DNA from: Liriodendron chinense | Lineage: Eukaryota; Streptophyta; Magnoliopsida; Magnoliales; Magnoliaceae | Direction: 5' to 3' | Assembly: GCA_003013855.2 (NCBI GenBank) | Contig: PVNU02002362.1 | Coordinates: 116,899-180,898 of the forward strand | DNA length: 64,000 nucleotides | In this document: positions 34,740 through 47,324 of the stretch, one piece after another | Layout of the letters: every line of letters starts with the position of its first letter | Position numbering within the stretch: position 1 is the first letter of the stretch | Program-made: the position numbers and the translations under genes | The notes under the pieces: generated by a model | Databases searched by the model: none | The model's input: only the letters and a program-made list of their open reading frames with translations | What the model was told of the DNA's origin: nothing

Positions 34740-36740
34740 CTATGGTGACTTGAAGTGGGCTGCCCCCTTGGTCGCGAGAGCCGCGTCCAGGTTAGCTAAT
34801 GCGTCTGCTTGAGAATTTTCAACTCTTGGGATTTGCGACACTGTACTGTCCCGAAAATGATCAAATAGGGCTCGGGCCTGATGGCAAAGAGATGACAGCT
34901 CCGGCTTGCGGACTTCATATTCCGTCATAAGCTGTCCCACAACTAACCGAGAATCACCGTATACTTGTAGTGATCGGATTCGCATGTCTCGTGCCAACTG
35001 TAACCCATTGATGAGGGCCTGATACTCTGCCTTGTTGTTTGTGCACGACGGCACTATTGTGAATGAGTAGGGCAACAAGTCGCCTTGAGGACTGATGAAG
35101 ATCACACCGACCCCTGATCCTGCAGCTCTGGAGGCTCCGTCGAAATACATACGCCACTGCTTCGCGACCCTTACCATCATGGCCTGGTCGTCAGGCAGAT
35201 CACATTCCATTTCCATGTTATCCGGTATTGGGTGAGCTGCTAGAAAATCGGCTATTGCCTGCCCTTTAACAACTCGAGACGGCAGATATGTAATATCGAA
35301 CTCGGATAGCAGTAGGGCCCATTTGGCTAATCGCCCGGACAACATAGGTCGGTTCATCAGGAACTTGATAGGATCTGCTCTGGAGATCAATGTAATCTGA
35401 TATGACAGACAGTAATGCCTCAACTTCTTCACAGCGAATATTAAGGCCAGGCATATCTTCTCAATCGGTGAGTAATTAAACTTAGCGCCGACGAGCGTGC
35501 GGCTCAAATAGTATAGAGCATTCTATTTCCCTTCTTCATTCTTCTGGGCGAGCAGTGCCCCCAGTGAGTTCTCTCCCACTGCTACATACAGTATCAGAGG
35601 CTTTCCCTCGATTGGCGCTGCGAGAACTGGAGCTTTCCCTAGTAACTCTTTAAGGGAATCGAAGGCTTTCTGGCACACTTCGTCCCACTCAAAGCGGATG
35701 TCTTTCTTGTTCAGCCGAGAGAAAGGCTGGCAGCGACCTGACAGGTTCGAGATGAACCGCCGCAAGTAAGCAACTCTCTCTTGGAAGCTCTTCAGCTCTT
35801 TCAAATTCTTCGGAGGAGGCATTTCTCGGATCGCCTTGATCTTCGCGGGGTCAATCTCGATTCCCCGATGCCTGATCACAAAGCCAAGGAATTTTCCAGA
35901 GGACACCCCAAAGGCGCACTTCAAGGGGTTCATGCGGACTCTCTTCTTCCTCAACCTCTGAAATACTAACTTCAAATGTTCGCGATGCTGTTGATGTCCG
36001 TCGGACCTCACTACCAGGTCGTCGACGTAGCATTCCACATGCTTGTGCATCATGTCTTGAAAGATTACCTGCATCGCCCTCTGATACGTGGCGCCTGCAT
36101 TTTTCAGCCCAAACGGCATCACCCGGTAATAGAATATCCCGAGAGATGTGCGGAAGGCAGTGAACTCTTCGTCTTCTGGAGCCATTCGGATCTGATTATA
36201 CCCTGAGTAGCCGTCCATAAAGGACATCATTGTATATGTTGATGTGCTATCGATCAGAAGCTCCGGGATGGGTAGAGGAAAGTCATCTTTGGGACAAGCC
36301 TCGTTCAAGTTGCGGAAATCAACGCACACCCGGATCTGGCCGCTCTTCTTCTTTACAGGTACTATGTTAGAGATCCATTTGGGATATTGAACTTCCCTGA
36401 TAAACCCAGCCTGAAGCAGCTTCTTCACCTCTTCCTCTATCTTTAGGACGATGTCAGGATGGAAGCGTCTCTGTGGCTGTTTGACCGACCTCTTCTCCTT
36501 CGCGATATTCAACCTGTGCATCGCGATTGCCGGGTTCAGTCCTGGCATATCAGAATAGGTCCATGCGAACACGTCTCTGTTCTCTTTCAGGAGTTGAATG
36601 TAGCTCTCCCTCTCTTCTTCTGGAATGTTCTTACTGATGTAAGTATTCCTCGGCTCTTCGGTGGTCCCCAGATTGACTTCTTGTAGCTCATCTATCGTGG
36701 GCTGACCCCCATCTTCGATCTGCTCTGGCGCGGCACTCGG
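34740..36740 (-). pseudogene. Reverse transcriptase and two RNase H domains of element B
   Basis: RT (35523-36572 and upstream): FAWTYSDMPGLNP, PKWISNIVPVKKKSGQIRVC, FMDGYSGYNQIRM, PFGLKNAGATYQRAM, and an intact active-site box YVDDLVV. The RT-linked RNase H continues to 35507 and beyond across a TAG (35523-35525, CAG-like) in EEGK*NALYYLS. The second RNase H has MYFDGASRA, NNKAEYQALING, VYGDSRLVVGQ and SQADALANL. Another TAG at 36741-36743 separates it from the protease-side frame. The catalytic residues are all there, so the defects are mainly stops. Confidence 0.92.
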
Positions 36741-38230
36741 CTATACGACTTCATTCGGTCCAGCGGGCCTCACCTCTTCCACGAGACTAATTGTCACCAT
36801 GTTAATATGTCTGATCTCACATCCTGCCCCCAGGGCTTCTTTTCCTCGGTATACTTTCGTCTTTACTTCGAAGGGTGCCAGCATGCCTTTCCGAGCTGGC
36901 GGTTCTGAACAGATGAACCCCATGTTCCTCATAATGTTTCTACTGGCCTTGCTATATCTTTCTTCGTCAATGGGCGGTGTCTCTACCGGTGTTCTCTTCG
37001 CGTTTTCTTCGATCTGCAATGGGTTGTAGAGTCCGGCCTGAAATCTTATCTCATGCCTTTCTCCCATTGTCGGCGGCACGCATAACTGGCTCGGAGCTTT
37101 AGGGAAGGGACGAATCCTCTCAACCTTTGGCACTGGCATATTGAAGCTGGACTACAACACGCTCATCTGTTGGCTTGTCATCTGTTTCAACACTGACTGC
37201 CCTTCCTTTCGGAGGTGCTTCGATATCAAATAAAACTTCTTCCTTTGCAATGGATTTCCTCTGTGAGCCCTTGTCTCTTCAGCGACCACTCGCGGAGCTT
37301 CGTTCGCTTGTCTTGGATTCTCGCCCTGGGGTCCTGCCCGCTGTGCCACCTCTGTCGGTTTGTTGGCTTTTCTGGCTGTCTCGGCTCCATCGCTCTCCTG
37401 ATAGTATTGTGCATCTGCTAGGAAAGATTCAGTGACGGAGTATGGCCTCGGGTCTGCCGCCACTCTATACTGGACGCCATCCCTATTGTATTTGAAGCAT
37501 TGATGGTATGTCGAGGGAATAATGCCGTATTGATGAAGCCATGGTCGTCCCAACAAGACATTGTATGTCGTCATCGCATCGATCACCTGACAGGTGACTT
37601 TGGTGCTCAATTCTTCTATTTCCAGCATGACAGTAATGGACCCTAGGACACACTGGTCGTCCTAATTGAACCCTTGGATAACCATGGCGCTTGGGCGAAG
37701 TGCTGTCTGTCTAAAACCCAACTGCTGCAATGTCTTCAGAGACATAATAATCACAGCGGATCCTTCGTCCAGCATGCATCTTCAGACCTCTATGTCTCGG
37801 ATGAAACCTGTCACCATCAACGGGCGGTTTTGGTCTGTCAAGCTGATCGTTCTGTCTTCTTCAGAGAATGTGATCATGGATAATCGATCGATCTGCATGA
37901 CCTGTTCTGCGGGTCGATCCCCAGTTCCCGTTATCTTCATTCCTTCCATTTCTGACTCGATCTCTGCTATCATGACCTCATGGGATTCTTGATCGAGCAA
38001 TGCATTGAGCAACATTTCTCGATATTTCTTCGAAAGGCACAGGGCATCATAAATGCTGAGTCGGGCCGGAACCTTCTTCAAATGAGACACCACATCATAA
38101 ATCACCGGTGCCTTATCTCGAGCGTGATCTCGTTGGTCAGCTGTTGGCTTATTGACTGCTTCTGCTGGTTCTTTTTCTTGAGGTGTCCCTGATGGCTCAC
38201 CTATGACCGCATTCGTCCTCTAGGGTCTAG
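36741..38230 (-). pseudogene. Protease region of element B
   Basis: Frames 37782-38105, 37152-37628 and 36741-37139 form one reading region interrupted by stops at 37782 (CGA to TGA), 37662, 37152 and 36741 (all CAG to TAG-like). The aspartic protease centre is CMLDEGSAV just after the first stop, with later TTYNVLLGRPWLH, the second conserved protease block. The remainder is a charged linker towards RT. The reading frame relative to gag changes near 38240, either an old indel or a frameshift site. Confidence 0.85.
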
Positions 38231-40316
38231 TCACCTCAGAAATTCTCTCTGTACGACCTGCTTTCCTGACCGCAGAGCCATTACATTGACTTCTCCTTTC
38301 TCTAGGACTTGGTCCTTGTCACTGACCCTTGATTGAGCGACCACTGAGACCATGGCGCACTGAACAGGCTGTGCACGCGGCTGTTCTTGTCCAACATTTC
38401 TTCTTCTCATTTTGTTCTTCATCTTCCTCTCTTTCTCCAAGAGTCTTCTTTTGTTCTCTAGCCTCTTCTTGCTGCTCACAAGTGTCCATGGCTCTTCCGG
38501 TTCTGGGAATGGATTCGCCGTTGGAATTTGAACTGGCACAGGGAGGGCAGACACCACTGTCGCAGTGTTCCGGTTTGCCTCTTCCGCCTTCATGTTGATG
38601 GTGCCATCGTTGATCATCCGTTGAATCTTGCCTTTTAGGACAAAGCAGTCTTCAGTCTTGTGGGTGGTCACACGATGATACCTGCAGTAGCTGGGGTGAT
38701 CGACCATCTTCGCTTCCTCCGGGCGTGTGCATTCTGGCAGTCTTATTAACCTCTCTTCGACCAGCTGTTCCATGATCGGAACCAGATCTTCCATGTCGAA
38801 GGTATAAGGTCCGTTTGCTAGATTACGCTCTTCTATCGTGAGATGTCGCGGCCTCTGAAAACTCTTGCCTTTGTCTTGAGTCGTGGTTACTGGCCTGGCC
38901 TCAACTCTACGTTTGGCGTTTGGGCGTTTCCTGTCATTTGAACTCTTTCCTTTATCGACGTAGTTAGAGGTTATCATCCTTCCGGCTTCTCTCCTAGGCT
39001 TCTCTGCCTTGAACTGCGCTCTGAACGCGGCTCCTTCCACCAGGTGGGCTTTCGTAGCGAGGTCTCGAAACGTCGAGAAGTTGTGTCCAGATAAGCCAAA
39101 TGAAACCATTGCATCCATGGCCTGCATGCACATCTTGACCTGCTCAGATTCGCTGGGCAGTTCCCGGCACTGTGCTGCTATAGTCCCCCACCTGTCGATG
39201 AACTTCTCGACCGACTCTCCTTGCCTTTGACGAACCAAGGCTAAATCTGTCAGTGAGACTTCTCGCTCAGTAGAGAAGAATTTAGAAATGAACAAGTCCT
39301 GCATCTGCTCCCAGGACTTGACTGACCCTGCGGGCAGTGACATGTACCACTGGAATGCCTTGCTCGTGAGCGTTGAGCCAAACAATGTGAGACAGTATTG
39401 GGGTATTGTCGACAGGTTGCCCATCATTGTCATGAATTGAGCCATATGTTCCTCTAACGATCCTCTGCCATCGAATCTAGGGAAGTCTGGACGCTTGAAA
39501 TTGTTGGGAAATGGGAGATCGTGGACCTCGGGTAAGTACGGCACCTGGTATATGTATTTTCCTCTCTTCTCCTTTTCTCTTCCGCAACTGTATGAGACAG
39601 TTCTTCTCTCGTGGCTTGAGACGGCAGTGGCGGTACACGTCCGAACACAACGTTTCTCGGGCGAGCTTGTGGTTCGGCGGTGGCTGGTTCTCCTACTACC
39701 CCCTGGCATTCCTCCACAGACTGTCGAGTAGGTACGGCCGGGCTTCTGTTTGCCCCCTGGGCAACTAGAGCCAACAGTGCTTCTTTCATCTCTCTCATCT
39801 CTCTGGCCGTGTCCTCTTGGACCTGGATAATCTCATCTATCTGTTCTTGGATTGGAGGCAGCTCTGGGTATCGCTCACTTGCCTCTCCTTCGGTGACCTG
39901 CACCATCATTACTTGCGCTTGCTGCGGCCTCGTCTTGATCACGGCAGCTTCAGTAGGGATTTTCTTCATTGTCGTCTTAGTCGACTGTCGAACAGCGGAT
40001 CTGTTCGGTATCTTCGCTGAAGATGTTGTCTTCGGTATCGCTGGGAAGTCGATATCGGCGAAGGAGAACTCTGGCCTGGCTGACACGGTACTTTTGCCGG
40101 AGTCGCGGGCGTCGCCCCTATAGACTGGCTTCCACTGTCTCTTTGTTCTGCTCGGCACCCTTGCTTCCTCTCCGTCTCAGCTGGGATAACCTCCTTGTTC
40201 TCAGTCTTCTTGATGGTCTTGCGCTTCTGCACAATCTGCCATTCGGCTTCAGAGGTTGCTGCCAGATGGGGGAAGTAAAATCCTCCAGACACTAGGAAGA
40301 TCATCGTAGATGCCAT
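38231..40316 (-). pseudogene. Gag of element B
   Basis: Starts MASTMIFLVSGGFYFPHLAA at 40316. The N-terminal third changes frame at about 40160 and again near 39560-39700. The gag core is intact in the 492-codon frame: FPRFDGRGSLEEHMAQF, AFQWYMSLPAGSVKSWEQM, FISKFFSTEREVSLTDLALV, RQRQGESVEKFIDRW. A zinc-finger-like DHPSYCRYHRVTTHKTEDC follows, then a very basic segment and the conserved VMALRSGK near the end. The gag stop (LR*LDP) is probably CGA to TGA. Gag forms the particle and packages element RNA. Confidence 0.85.
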
Positions 40317-40323
40317 TTGTTTG

Positions 40324-40326
<3 letters not shown>

Positions 40327-40386
<60 letters not shown>
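40327..40386. repeat. (CT)30 microsatellite in the gag leader of B
   Basis: 60 bp of pure CT; on the sense strand it is (GA)30, 10 nt upstream of the gag ATG. It produces artefactual ER- and SL-repeat frames on both strands. Confidence 0.95.
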
Positions 40387-40389
<3 letters not shown>

Positions 40390-40711
40390 CAGTCATACAT
40401 GCATTAGAATATTCCGCGCGCTTGGGAAAGAGAGGGGACACGACCTTACCAATCGCGATACGGCTCGACAGTGGATAGACAGAAACATACAAGTACAAAC
40501 TACATGCATGCTATGCAAAGCTTCGAAATTCTTTTGCCTTAAAGATGAAGGGAAGAACGTTCCCGTTGAGAGTCGCCAGTTTGGCGCCCATGAAGGCGCC
40601 GAACATTTCTCCTTACGGTAACCTTTCCCATGTACACATTAGTGTCTGCAAATGATTTATCGCAGAATGTCTATTTACTCAGAAATAACCAAAGATTCTG
40701 GTATTGAATAC
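40387..40711 (-). other. Leader of element B between PBS and GA repeat
   Basis: No gene. Two copies of GGCGCC flank CATGAA at 40583-40600, giving a strong inverted repeat in the 5' untranslated RNA; a self-complementary GC-rich loop of this sort can act in RNA dimerisation, which is only an inference here. Confidence 0.45.
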
Positions 40712-40729
40712 TCCCCAGTGGAGTCGCTA
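40712..40729 (-). other. Primer-binding site of element B
   Basis: The sense strand reads TAGCGACTCCACTGGGGA, 3 nt from the LTR end. This is the Tat/Ogre-type site usually assigned to tRNA-Arg; the same core is in element C (60742-60759). Confidence 0.8.
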
Positions 40730-40732
40730 GTT

Positions 40733-43700
40733 TGTTAGAACTTAGAAAAAGAAGAGAGAAGAGATCAGAACTACTCGTCAGCAGTCCTTCTTTCTTTTTC
40801 TTTTTTTCGTGTTTCTTTTATTCTGGGGGAATTCTGAGTATAGAGACATTCATAGACAATCATAAGCAATCACAAAGTGTACACAAGAGAGAGATATCGC
40901 AAGGCGAATTTTATTCCAAAGATTCTGAGATCTTTTACATTCCAGGCTGTGATACTGGTCACGAGCCTTTAATTACATCAACGGTTGATCACCCTTGATT
41001 GGAAGGCAAAAGACTAATCCGCCGGGGATTATGGTTTTGAGTTCATGGTCGTTTAGACCTTTGTTTTCTTGTTATGGACTGAGCCACATTTGTTAGACAC
41101 GCCGGATGTCTATGTCCCATTTTTTTTTGGATTGTCCGGGTTGAGAGACTGTCAGGATTCGAGTGGTGCAACTCGGGGCCCGCGCCTGTTACTGTGAACA
41201 GGTGACCGCTGGAATACACGTTCCTCGAATGTTGGTCGGCATGACCCAAGGCCCGCACCCGTACTTTTATGACGGGTGACCTTAGGAAAGCACTCCGCAA
41301 TGTTCCCGAACGAGGGTTTTAATCAAGTGGTGCAACTCTGGGCCCGCGCCTGTTACTGTGAACAGGTGACCGCTGGAATACACGAACCTCGAAATGTTGG
41401 TCGGCATAACCTAAAGCCCGCGCCCGTATTTTTATGACGGGTGACCTTAGGAAAGCAATCCGCAACTACCTCATCAGCTCAACCGACGGACCCGTTGTCG
41501 ATGGGTAGGGCATCGACTGTCTTTTTCATAGTGGCGGTCCATAGCAAGATGTTTCAAGCTTAGTTAGAACTCTTTGTTTGTGGTTTCTCGTGGTAACCAT
41601 AACCCCTTAGGTTTAGCCTCAGACCTTTATTCAGGATGAATAGAGCTTTATTCAGTAAAGTAAATGTGTTTCTTCTGGAGTCGGGCGACTCGTCTTCAAC
41701 AACAATCTTTCTTCTGAGTATTTTCAGTAATCTATTTGGGATCAAGTAGGCTTTATCGAGCCAAGATCTTTTGAGAATCCAAATTCAATGGGCTGGATCG
41801 GCTATCTCCGATGCCTGTAAGTGGCTAAGTATAGGATCCGATGGGTACCCACATATGCCAATTTCTTATGAATAATGGGGATCGGTGCCCCATGAATGCT
41901 TGACCCGGCTGTAGGATAGCCTGAGTACTTTAGCTTTGCCTCGGTGTCTTCGAGATCGCGGTTGATTTCAACTGGCATTAGTCAATTTTCAAGCCAACAG
42001 GGCACTTTCCAGGGCTGAAAATGACTGAGTAGTGGACCTGTTCGCGGTCTGATTAGAGAGACCGGAGAGTATTATCGATAACCGTCTCTGAACAGGGGTG
42101 GATTACGTCCACGAAGATCGCGGTGCGATCGCATTTCGATTTGCTTAGCAAAAGTCAATTTTCGGGCCAACAGGGCACTTCCTAGGGCTGAAAATGACTA
42201 AATAATGGACCTGTCTGCGGTCTAATCAGGGAAATCGATGAATATAATTGATGACCGTCTTTGAACAGGGGCGGATTACATCCACGAAGATCGCGGTGCG
42301 ATCGCGTTCCGATTTGCTTAGCAGAAGTCGATTTCCGGGACAACATGGCACTTCCCAGGGTTGAAAATGACTAAGTAGCGGGCCTGCCGACCACTTGATT
42401 AGGGTATTCGAGGGTCCTGAGATCAGATAACCTCGTCGCAGTGCATGATTATGGTATATCATGTCATGTAGAAGAAAAGTTTCCCTCTCGGGCTCGGTCC
42501 AATTCCGCCCGATTCTACTCGTTTTAGGCTGTTTTTGGCTCTTTCGGAAGGATTTCCAGGGCTGCCAAATTGGCTAAGTGTTGGTTATTTTAGACCAAAA
42601 CACTGATTTGGTCCATTTATCATTGACCGTTGGAGAATCTGATCCGGTGGATGGATAGATCTCATCGAGACACATCCAGGAGAGGCAGTTTCATCAAAAT
42701 CCGATCTCGGACGAAGGCGGGCCGTGCGACGGAAGGTCCACCCCTCCCATCAGCGTCCAGGCGCATGGAAGAGTGTGTACAGGCGCATGTGGCCATTTTA
42801 CAAGTGCATGTGGCATTGCATCATCTGTCAAGCACATGTGGTCATCATCCGAGCGCATGTGGTCATCATCCGGGCGCATGTGGCCTCGTTTTCATGAAAA
42901 ATGGAAGTTCGGGAGGCAATCCCGGCACATGTGGTGGTGCACATGCGCCTGGACCTAAGGAGTGGGCGCATGTCCCTCCCAGACTTAGCGGATTTCAGAA
43001 TTTTCCGGCCAGAAAAGCCGGCACATGTGGGGGATATGCCGGCGCATGTGCCCAGCACTTAGAAAATTTCAGGATTTTCTTCCTGAACTTGGGATTCCGG
43101 CGAGGAAATCCCTTTCCGGTGAGGGTTTTTGGCGAGGGAATCCACTCCGGCCAAGGCATCCGACGAGGGGAGAGAAAGAAAGCGCATATGGTGCTTACAT
43201 CACTCTGAGGTCGGCGGGGGATGATCTCGTGCTGATGAGTGAAGTGACTTCACTATTTATAGGGGATAATCGGGTTCGGGTCCGGTCCGGCGGGTATTTC
43301 CCGGCGCATGTGGTGGAAAACAGTGTCAAGCACATGTGGTTGGAGGCCAGGTGCATGTGCTTTGCCGGTGCTTTCCCACTTCTTAGCCAGATTTTCAGGA
43401 TTCCAGCACTTAGAAAATTTCAGCATTTCAGCTCCGACGAGGGACCTCCAAAGGACAGCTACCTTTTCTAGACATGCACTCACTGTCGCCAAGACACTTT
43501 TAGGCTGGGATTGACCTCCTCAATGAACGGGGTGGGGTGTGGAAGTCCAGATGTTGCTAATTTTGGTACTTCCTAATTTGGAGCCTCTGGGTCGGCTTGT
43601 CGTATAGGAACGTTGTTCCGGGGAGCGCGCGCATGGAAATATGCATCGTAATGACTTCAAACTTGCTATTTAAGGGTTTTGGGGTGCTCCGGATCATTTG

Positions 43701-44223
43701 GCGGTGAAGCACATGTCCAGTTCCACTCTAAAATGGTAGTTGTAGGCTTACGGACCCTTTTTGGTCAGCTCCAAATGGGGATGAAACGCATTTCGAGGTG
43801 CGCAGGTAAAAATATGCACCGAATGACTTTGAAACTTGCAGGTTAAGGGTTTTAGGACATTTTGGATCATTTGGTGGTAAAGCGCATGTCCAGTTCCACT
43901 CTGAAATGGTAGCTATAGGCTTACGGACCCTTTTTATCAGTTCCGGGCAGGGACGAAACGCATTTTGAGGTGCGCGGGCAAAAATATGCACCGGATGACT
44001 TTGAAACTTATAGGTTAAGAGTTTTAGGACATTTCGGATCATTTGGCGATGAAGCGCATGTCCAGTTCCGCTCCAAAATGCTGTTTATGGATTTTGGTTG
44101 CTACCAAGCGATCAGGGTTGTGCTGGTGTTTTTGGGGCTCTCCCGGCCTCGAAACTTATCCAAATCATTGCCACTAGACCATGGGATGTCGTTTTGCAAT
44201 GGGTGCAAATTTGAGCCCTAACA
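40733..44223 (-). repeat. Element B right LTR (5' LTR)
   Basis: TGTTAGAACTT to GAGCCCTAACA on the plus strand, the partner of 23450-27173. It has the minus-strand TATA box near 43255, two full 173-bp units, and fewer GCGCATGTGG units than the left copy. It also carries about 55 bp near 44120-44185 ('tttttggggctctcccggcc') that is absent from the left LTR near 27135. Confidence 0.95.
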
Positions 44224-44228
44224 ATGGG
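44224..44228. repeat. Right TSD of element B (ATGGG)
   Basis: Identical to 23445-23449. Confidence 0.95.
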
Positions 44229-45730
44229 CAAGTTGTGCCCCTTGTTGGTTGGAATTGAAGTGGGCAAGTTGTGCCCCTTGTTGGTTGGAATTGAAGTGGG
44301 CAAGTTGTGCCCCTGGTTAGGAGAAGGTATCAGAATACCATGGTCCTGGAGTTGTCGTATTTGACTTTCTTCTTTGTCTTCATCCTCTTCTTCTTCTTCT
44401 TCCGGAGACTTAGATGGTTCGAGAATTCGATCCCATCGAATGGGGGGCCACGTGGCCCAAGCTAGGCTCATTGGGAGGCCTTTGTGTAGTGCAGTCGGTT
44501 GATTCCCTCTTGGATCTTTGCAAGATTCTCCTGGTTTGATGAATGGAATGGGAGAGCAACGGAACTTCTTCTTTCTTTTGTCCATGAAGATTGCCTTGTA
44601 CCTGAGTCCCCATTTGCTTTGATTATATACCAGCGGCATCTTTCTGGATTTGAAATGATTCTTCATTTGATACTTGAGGCTCAGACGTTCTGCTGGTGAA
44701 AAGACATGATCCGCACTTATCGGTTCTGGATTGGCGATAACGCTCACGATTTCGAATTCGAAACTATGAAATAGGATGTCTTCCTCAGAGTGTTGGATGT
44801 CGATGACAGGGATATCCGGTTCAGTGGCGGTAGCATTGGAAGGAATGATGAGCTCCTTCTCTGCATGGATAGAAATCACTTGATTTCCACATATGTACTT
44901 CACCCTTTGATGCAGGGTTGATGGCACAGCTCCAACCTTGTGCAACCATGGTCGTCCGAGCAACATGTTGAAAGAGGCTGATATATTCAGGATTTGAAAT
45001 GTGATGGTGGAGATTTCCGGACTTATCTGTACCTCTATGTTGACTTCCTCTTCCACTGATCGTCGGGTGTTGTCGAATGCTCTGACGCATATGGTGATGG
45101 GTCGAAATGAAGAGGGACTGATTCCCAGACGTTCCACAGCCTTGAGTGGGCAGATGTTTAAGCTCGAGCCATTATCGATAAGGACCAGTGGGACACAAAG
45201 GTCCTTGTATCATAAGGCTATGTTGAGGGATTGTCCATGATCACGTACTTCTGGTGGCAACTCATTATCGATGAAGGTGATGGTGCGCGGAGCCAGGAGT
45301 TGTCCGATCATCAATGCTATCATTTCAGGTGCTGTGTCGGAGGAGACATGAGCATCGCTCAGGGTTTTGGTGAACATTTCTCTATGTATGCGCGATGCGC
45401 AGAGTAGTTCCCATACTGAGATTTGAGTAGGGATTGACTTGAGCTGAGTCACCACATTATATGCGGCTTCATTTTTGTTACCGAGACTCGAGAGAGCGCC
45501 TTTGGGATCTCCTCTGTTCTGATTATCTCTTCGGATGCAATGCCCATTGGGATTCATGTTTCCCACCTCTGCACATTCTGGATAGTGCCACGAGACTTCT
45601 TTATAATTTTCCTCTCCTTTGCCTTCTAGGCCCACTGGTTCTTGCAAAGATGCTGGTGTGGATACCAGATCTTCCTCGTATGGAGCTTTTGCCTTGAGGA
45701 ATACATTGTTGCTTGTGCTGAAGGGATAAT
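44229..45730 (-). pseudogene. Protease and gag-protease linker of element C (between insertions B and D)
   Basis: From N to C: a linker (NVFLKAKAPYEEDLVSTPAS), a helical segment (YNVVTQLKSIPTQISVWELL), then the protease centre LVLIDNGSSLNI and the second block NMLLGRPWLHKVGAV. The frame is broken once by TGA at 45210 (CGA-like). An acidic tract (EEEEEEDEDKEE) and a repeated NKGHNLPTSIPT peptide end the segment at the B insertion. The apparent start of the 206-codon frame inside the D LTR is a chance junction. Confidence 0.85.
45726..45730. repeat. Left TSD of element D (ATAAT)
   Basis: Identical to 57683-57687 and abuts TGTTCGCTTCC. Confidence 0.95.
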
Positions 45731-46515
45731 TGTTCGCTTCCCCAAGTGTAGGGTTGCAATGTAGTAATAATCTCGGTAAGACCGAGGTCGATCCACAGGG
45801 ACTTGTGTAGGAATTCACAAACACATCCAATATTGTCTATTGAGAGCTAACAACCAGATTTTGTATGAGATTGATGAAAGTAACAATTTTGAACTAAATT
45901 GAAGGTAAACAATTCTAAAAAGGCACTAAGGGTTCAAGGATCCACTTGTAGCAATCCTTGATGTTCAATCCGCTGTGGTTTCTCATTCTCTCAACTAAAA
46001 TCGATATTAAGATCTATCTAGCCGGATGATAGAGCTGTTAAACCAAACAATCTGCCATATGTAAGACCAATGCATATAACTCACTCAATGCAAGCTAGGA
46101 TGAGCATGCTTAATTGCATAGGTCAGCCCAATTCCAATAGGCTCAGTTCACAATCATAACCATCCTCAAGTCCTGTCACTAGACAAGGCTAGATTATGAT
46201 TTGAACTTGATTCAAATCACATGCACAGTCCCACATAGCACATAATTTCAGAAAAAGTAAAACTTTGGTAGGAAGTTCCCACATGAAGATCATAGTACTA
46301 GAGCGTACTCCAATTCCTCGGATCATACAGGTCTAGACTGATGCAAACCAATTAAGAATTTAAGTAATTCTCCCAAACATCCATGAGTCATCATAAGACT
46401 AAGAAAAACTACTTAAAACTTGTATAAACTTCAAACCATTGTTCATAATCATTAGAACCAATCTTAAAACCAACTTAAACGAATTGAGGACATCTTAAAT
46501 TCACTACAAGCTTCA

Positions 46516-46537
46516 CCTCTTAGCCCTAACTAAGAGG
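46516..46537 (-). other. Conserved leader hairpin (D, left LTR)
   Basis: CCTCTTAG-TTAGGG-CTAAGAGG on the sense strand, a perfect 8-bp stem about 160 nt after the TATA box. Confidence 0.6.
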
Positions 46538-46810
46538 TTTAGCCGTTCATGATCCAAGGAAACATGAAACAACTAAGAAAGAACATAAAACAAACTACAA
46601 ACTAGAAGGAGTTGTGGAACTCCGAAATCCACTTTCGCCGCCTCCCACCTTGCTTAAACTCTTCTAAGATCCCCTAGGAATGATCCCTAGGTGTCCTTTT
46701 ATAGTGGGGAGGCTCCGTAACCTCAGAATATTCGAGAATTTGTGTAACACTTACGCAGTGCGCAAAGAAAATCGGCGCCAGAAATAGAAAGTTCAAATCT
46801 TACTCAGGTG

Positions 46811-47092
46811 ACCGGTCGCACGACCGGTCGTAGTGGCTGGACGACCGGTCGTGGATGCTGGACGACCGGTCTCAAAATGACCTAAAAGTGTCCAGTGAGT
46901 TTCGAGAATTTTCAACCTGAAAAAATAATTTAAGGACCGGTCGCAGAAGTGGACGACCGGTTGCCCGACCGGTCGTGAACAGTCCAGAGAGTTGTGGCCT
47001 CTGGGTCTCCTTTGTGCATGTGCGGACCGGTCGGACGACCGGTCCTTGACCTTGGACGAACCTTGGACGACCGGTCGGACGACCGGTCGTGG
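46811..47092. repeat. GACCGGTC palindrome array in U3 of D (left LTR)
   Basis: About ten GACCGGTC or one-base variants. Several form pairs with a 4-bp spacer: GACCGGTC-gcac-GACCGGTC at 46811, GACCGGTC-ggac-GACCGGTC near 47024 and 47069. The array starts about 105 bp upstream of the TATA box on the sense strand. Confidence 0.85.
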
Positions 47093-47324
47093 GCACCTTC
47101 TTCTGCTTTCTTTCTTCTTTTCTCTGACTTCTTTCTTTCACTCTTTGACGCTTAGCCCCTTTGATCTTCTTTACTTCTAACTAGCATCTTTAAGTCTTCA
47201 ATTGATGCTTCCTCTCTCTCATCCCTACATTCACAAATCCATGCATTAGTTTAGTCTATAAACCATAACAACAAGCATAATGAGTGATGAATTGGGGTTA
47301 GAATATGCATAATTAAGAGCTCAA

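Larger units (their letters stand above)
23450..44223 (-). mobile_element. Element B: large Tat-lineage Ty3/gypsy retrotransposon with antisense PMD gene
   Basis: 20,774 bp with LTRs of 3,724 bp (left, 3') and 3,491 bp (right, 5') and perfect ATGGG TSDs. Minus-strand order: 5' LTR, PBS, leader with a GA repeat, gag, protease, RT, two RNase H domains, integrase; then an antisense multi-exon PMD gene on the plus strand, a 24-base polyG PPT and the 3' LTR. Gag-pol has at least six in-frame stops and some frameshifts; the PMD gene has about one. It is inserted in the protease-RT linker of C. Confidence 0.95.
45731..47324 (-). repeat. Element D left LTR (3' LTR)
   Basis: TGTTCGCTTCC to GAGCTCAACA. 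It carries the terminal block near 45747-45800, the hairpin 46516-46537, the minus-strand TATA box near 46697 and the GACCGGTC array 46811-47092 upstream of it. Confidence 0.95.

Noticed and set aside
40310..40621. Frames encoding SL and ER dipeptide repeats
   Set aside because: Produced by the (CT)30 microsatellite.
45210..45830. Start of the 206-codon frame inside the LTR of D as a real fusion protein
   Set aside because: The first 30 or so codons come from the LTR sequence beyond the TSD; it is a chance open junction. The same holds for the start of the 344-codon frame at 52342 and the last residue of gag at 53845.
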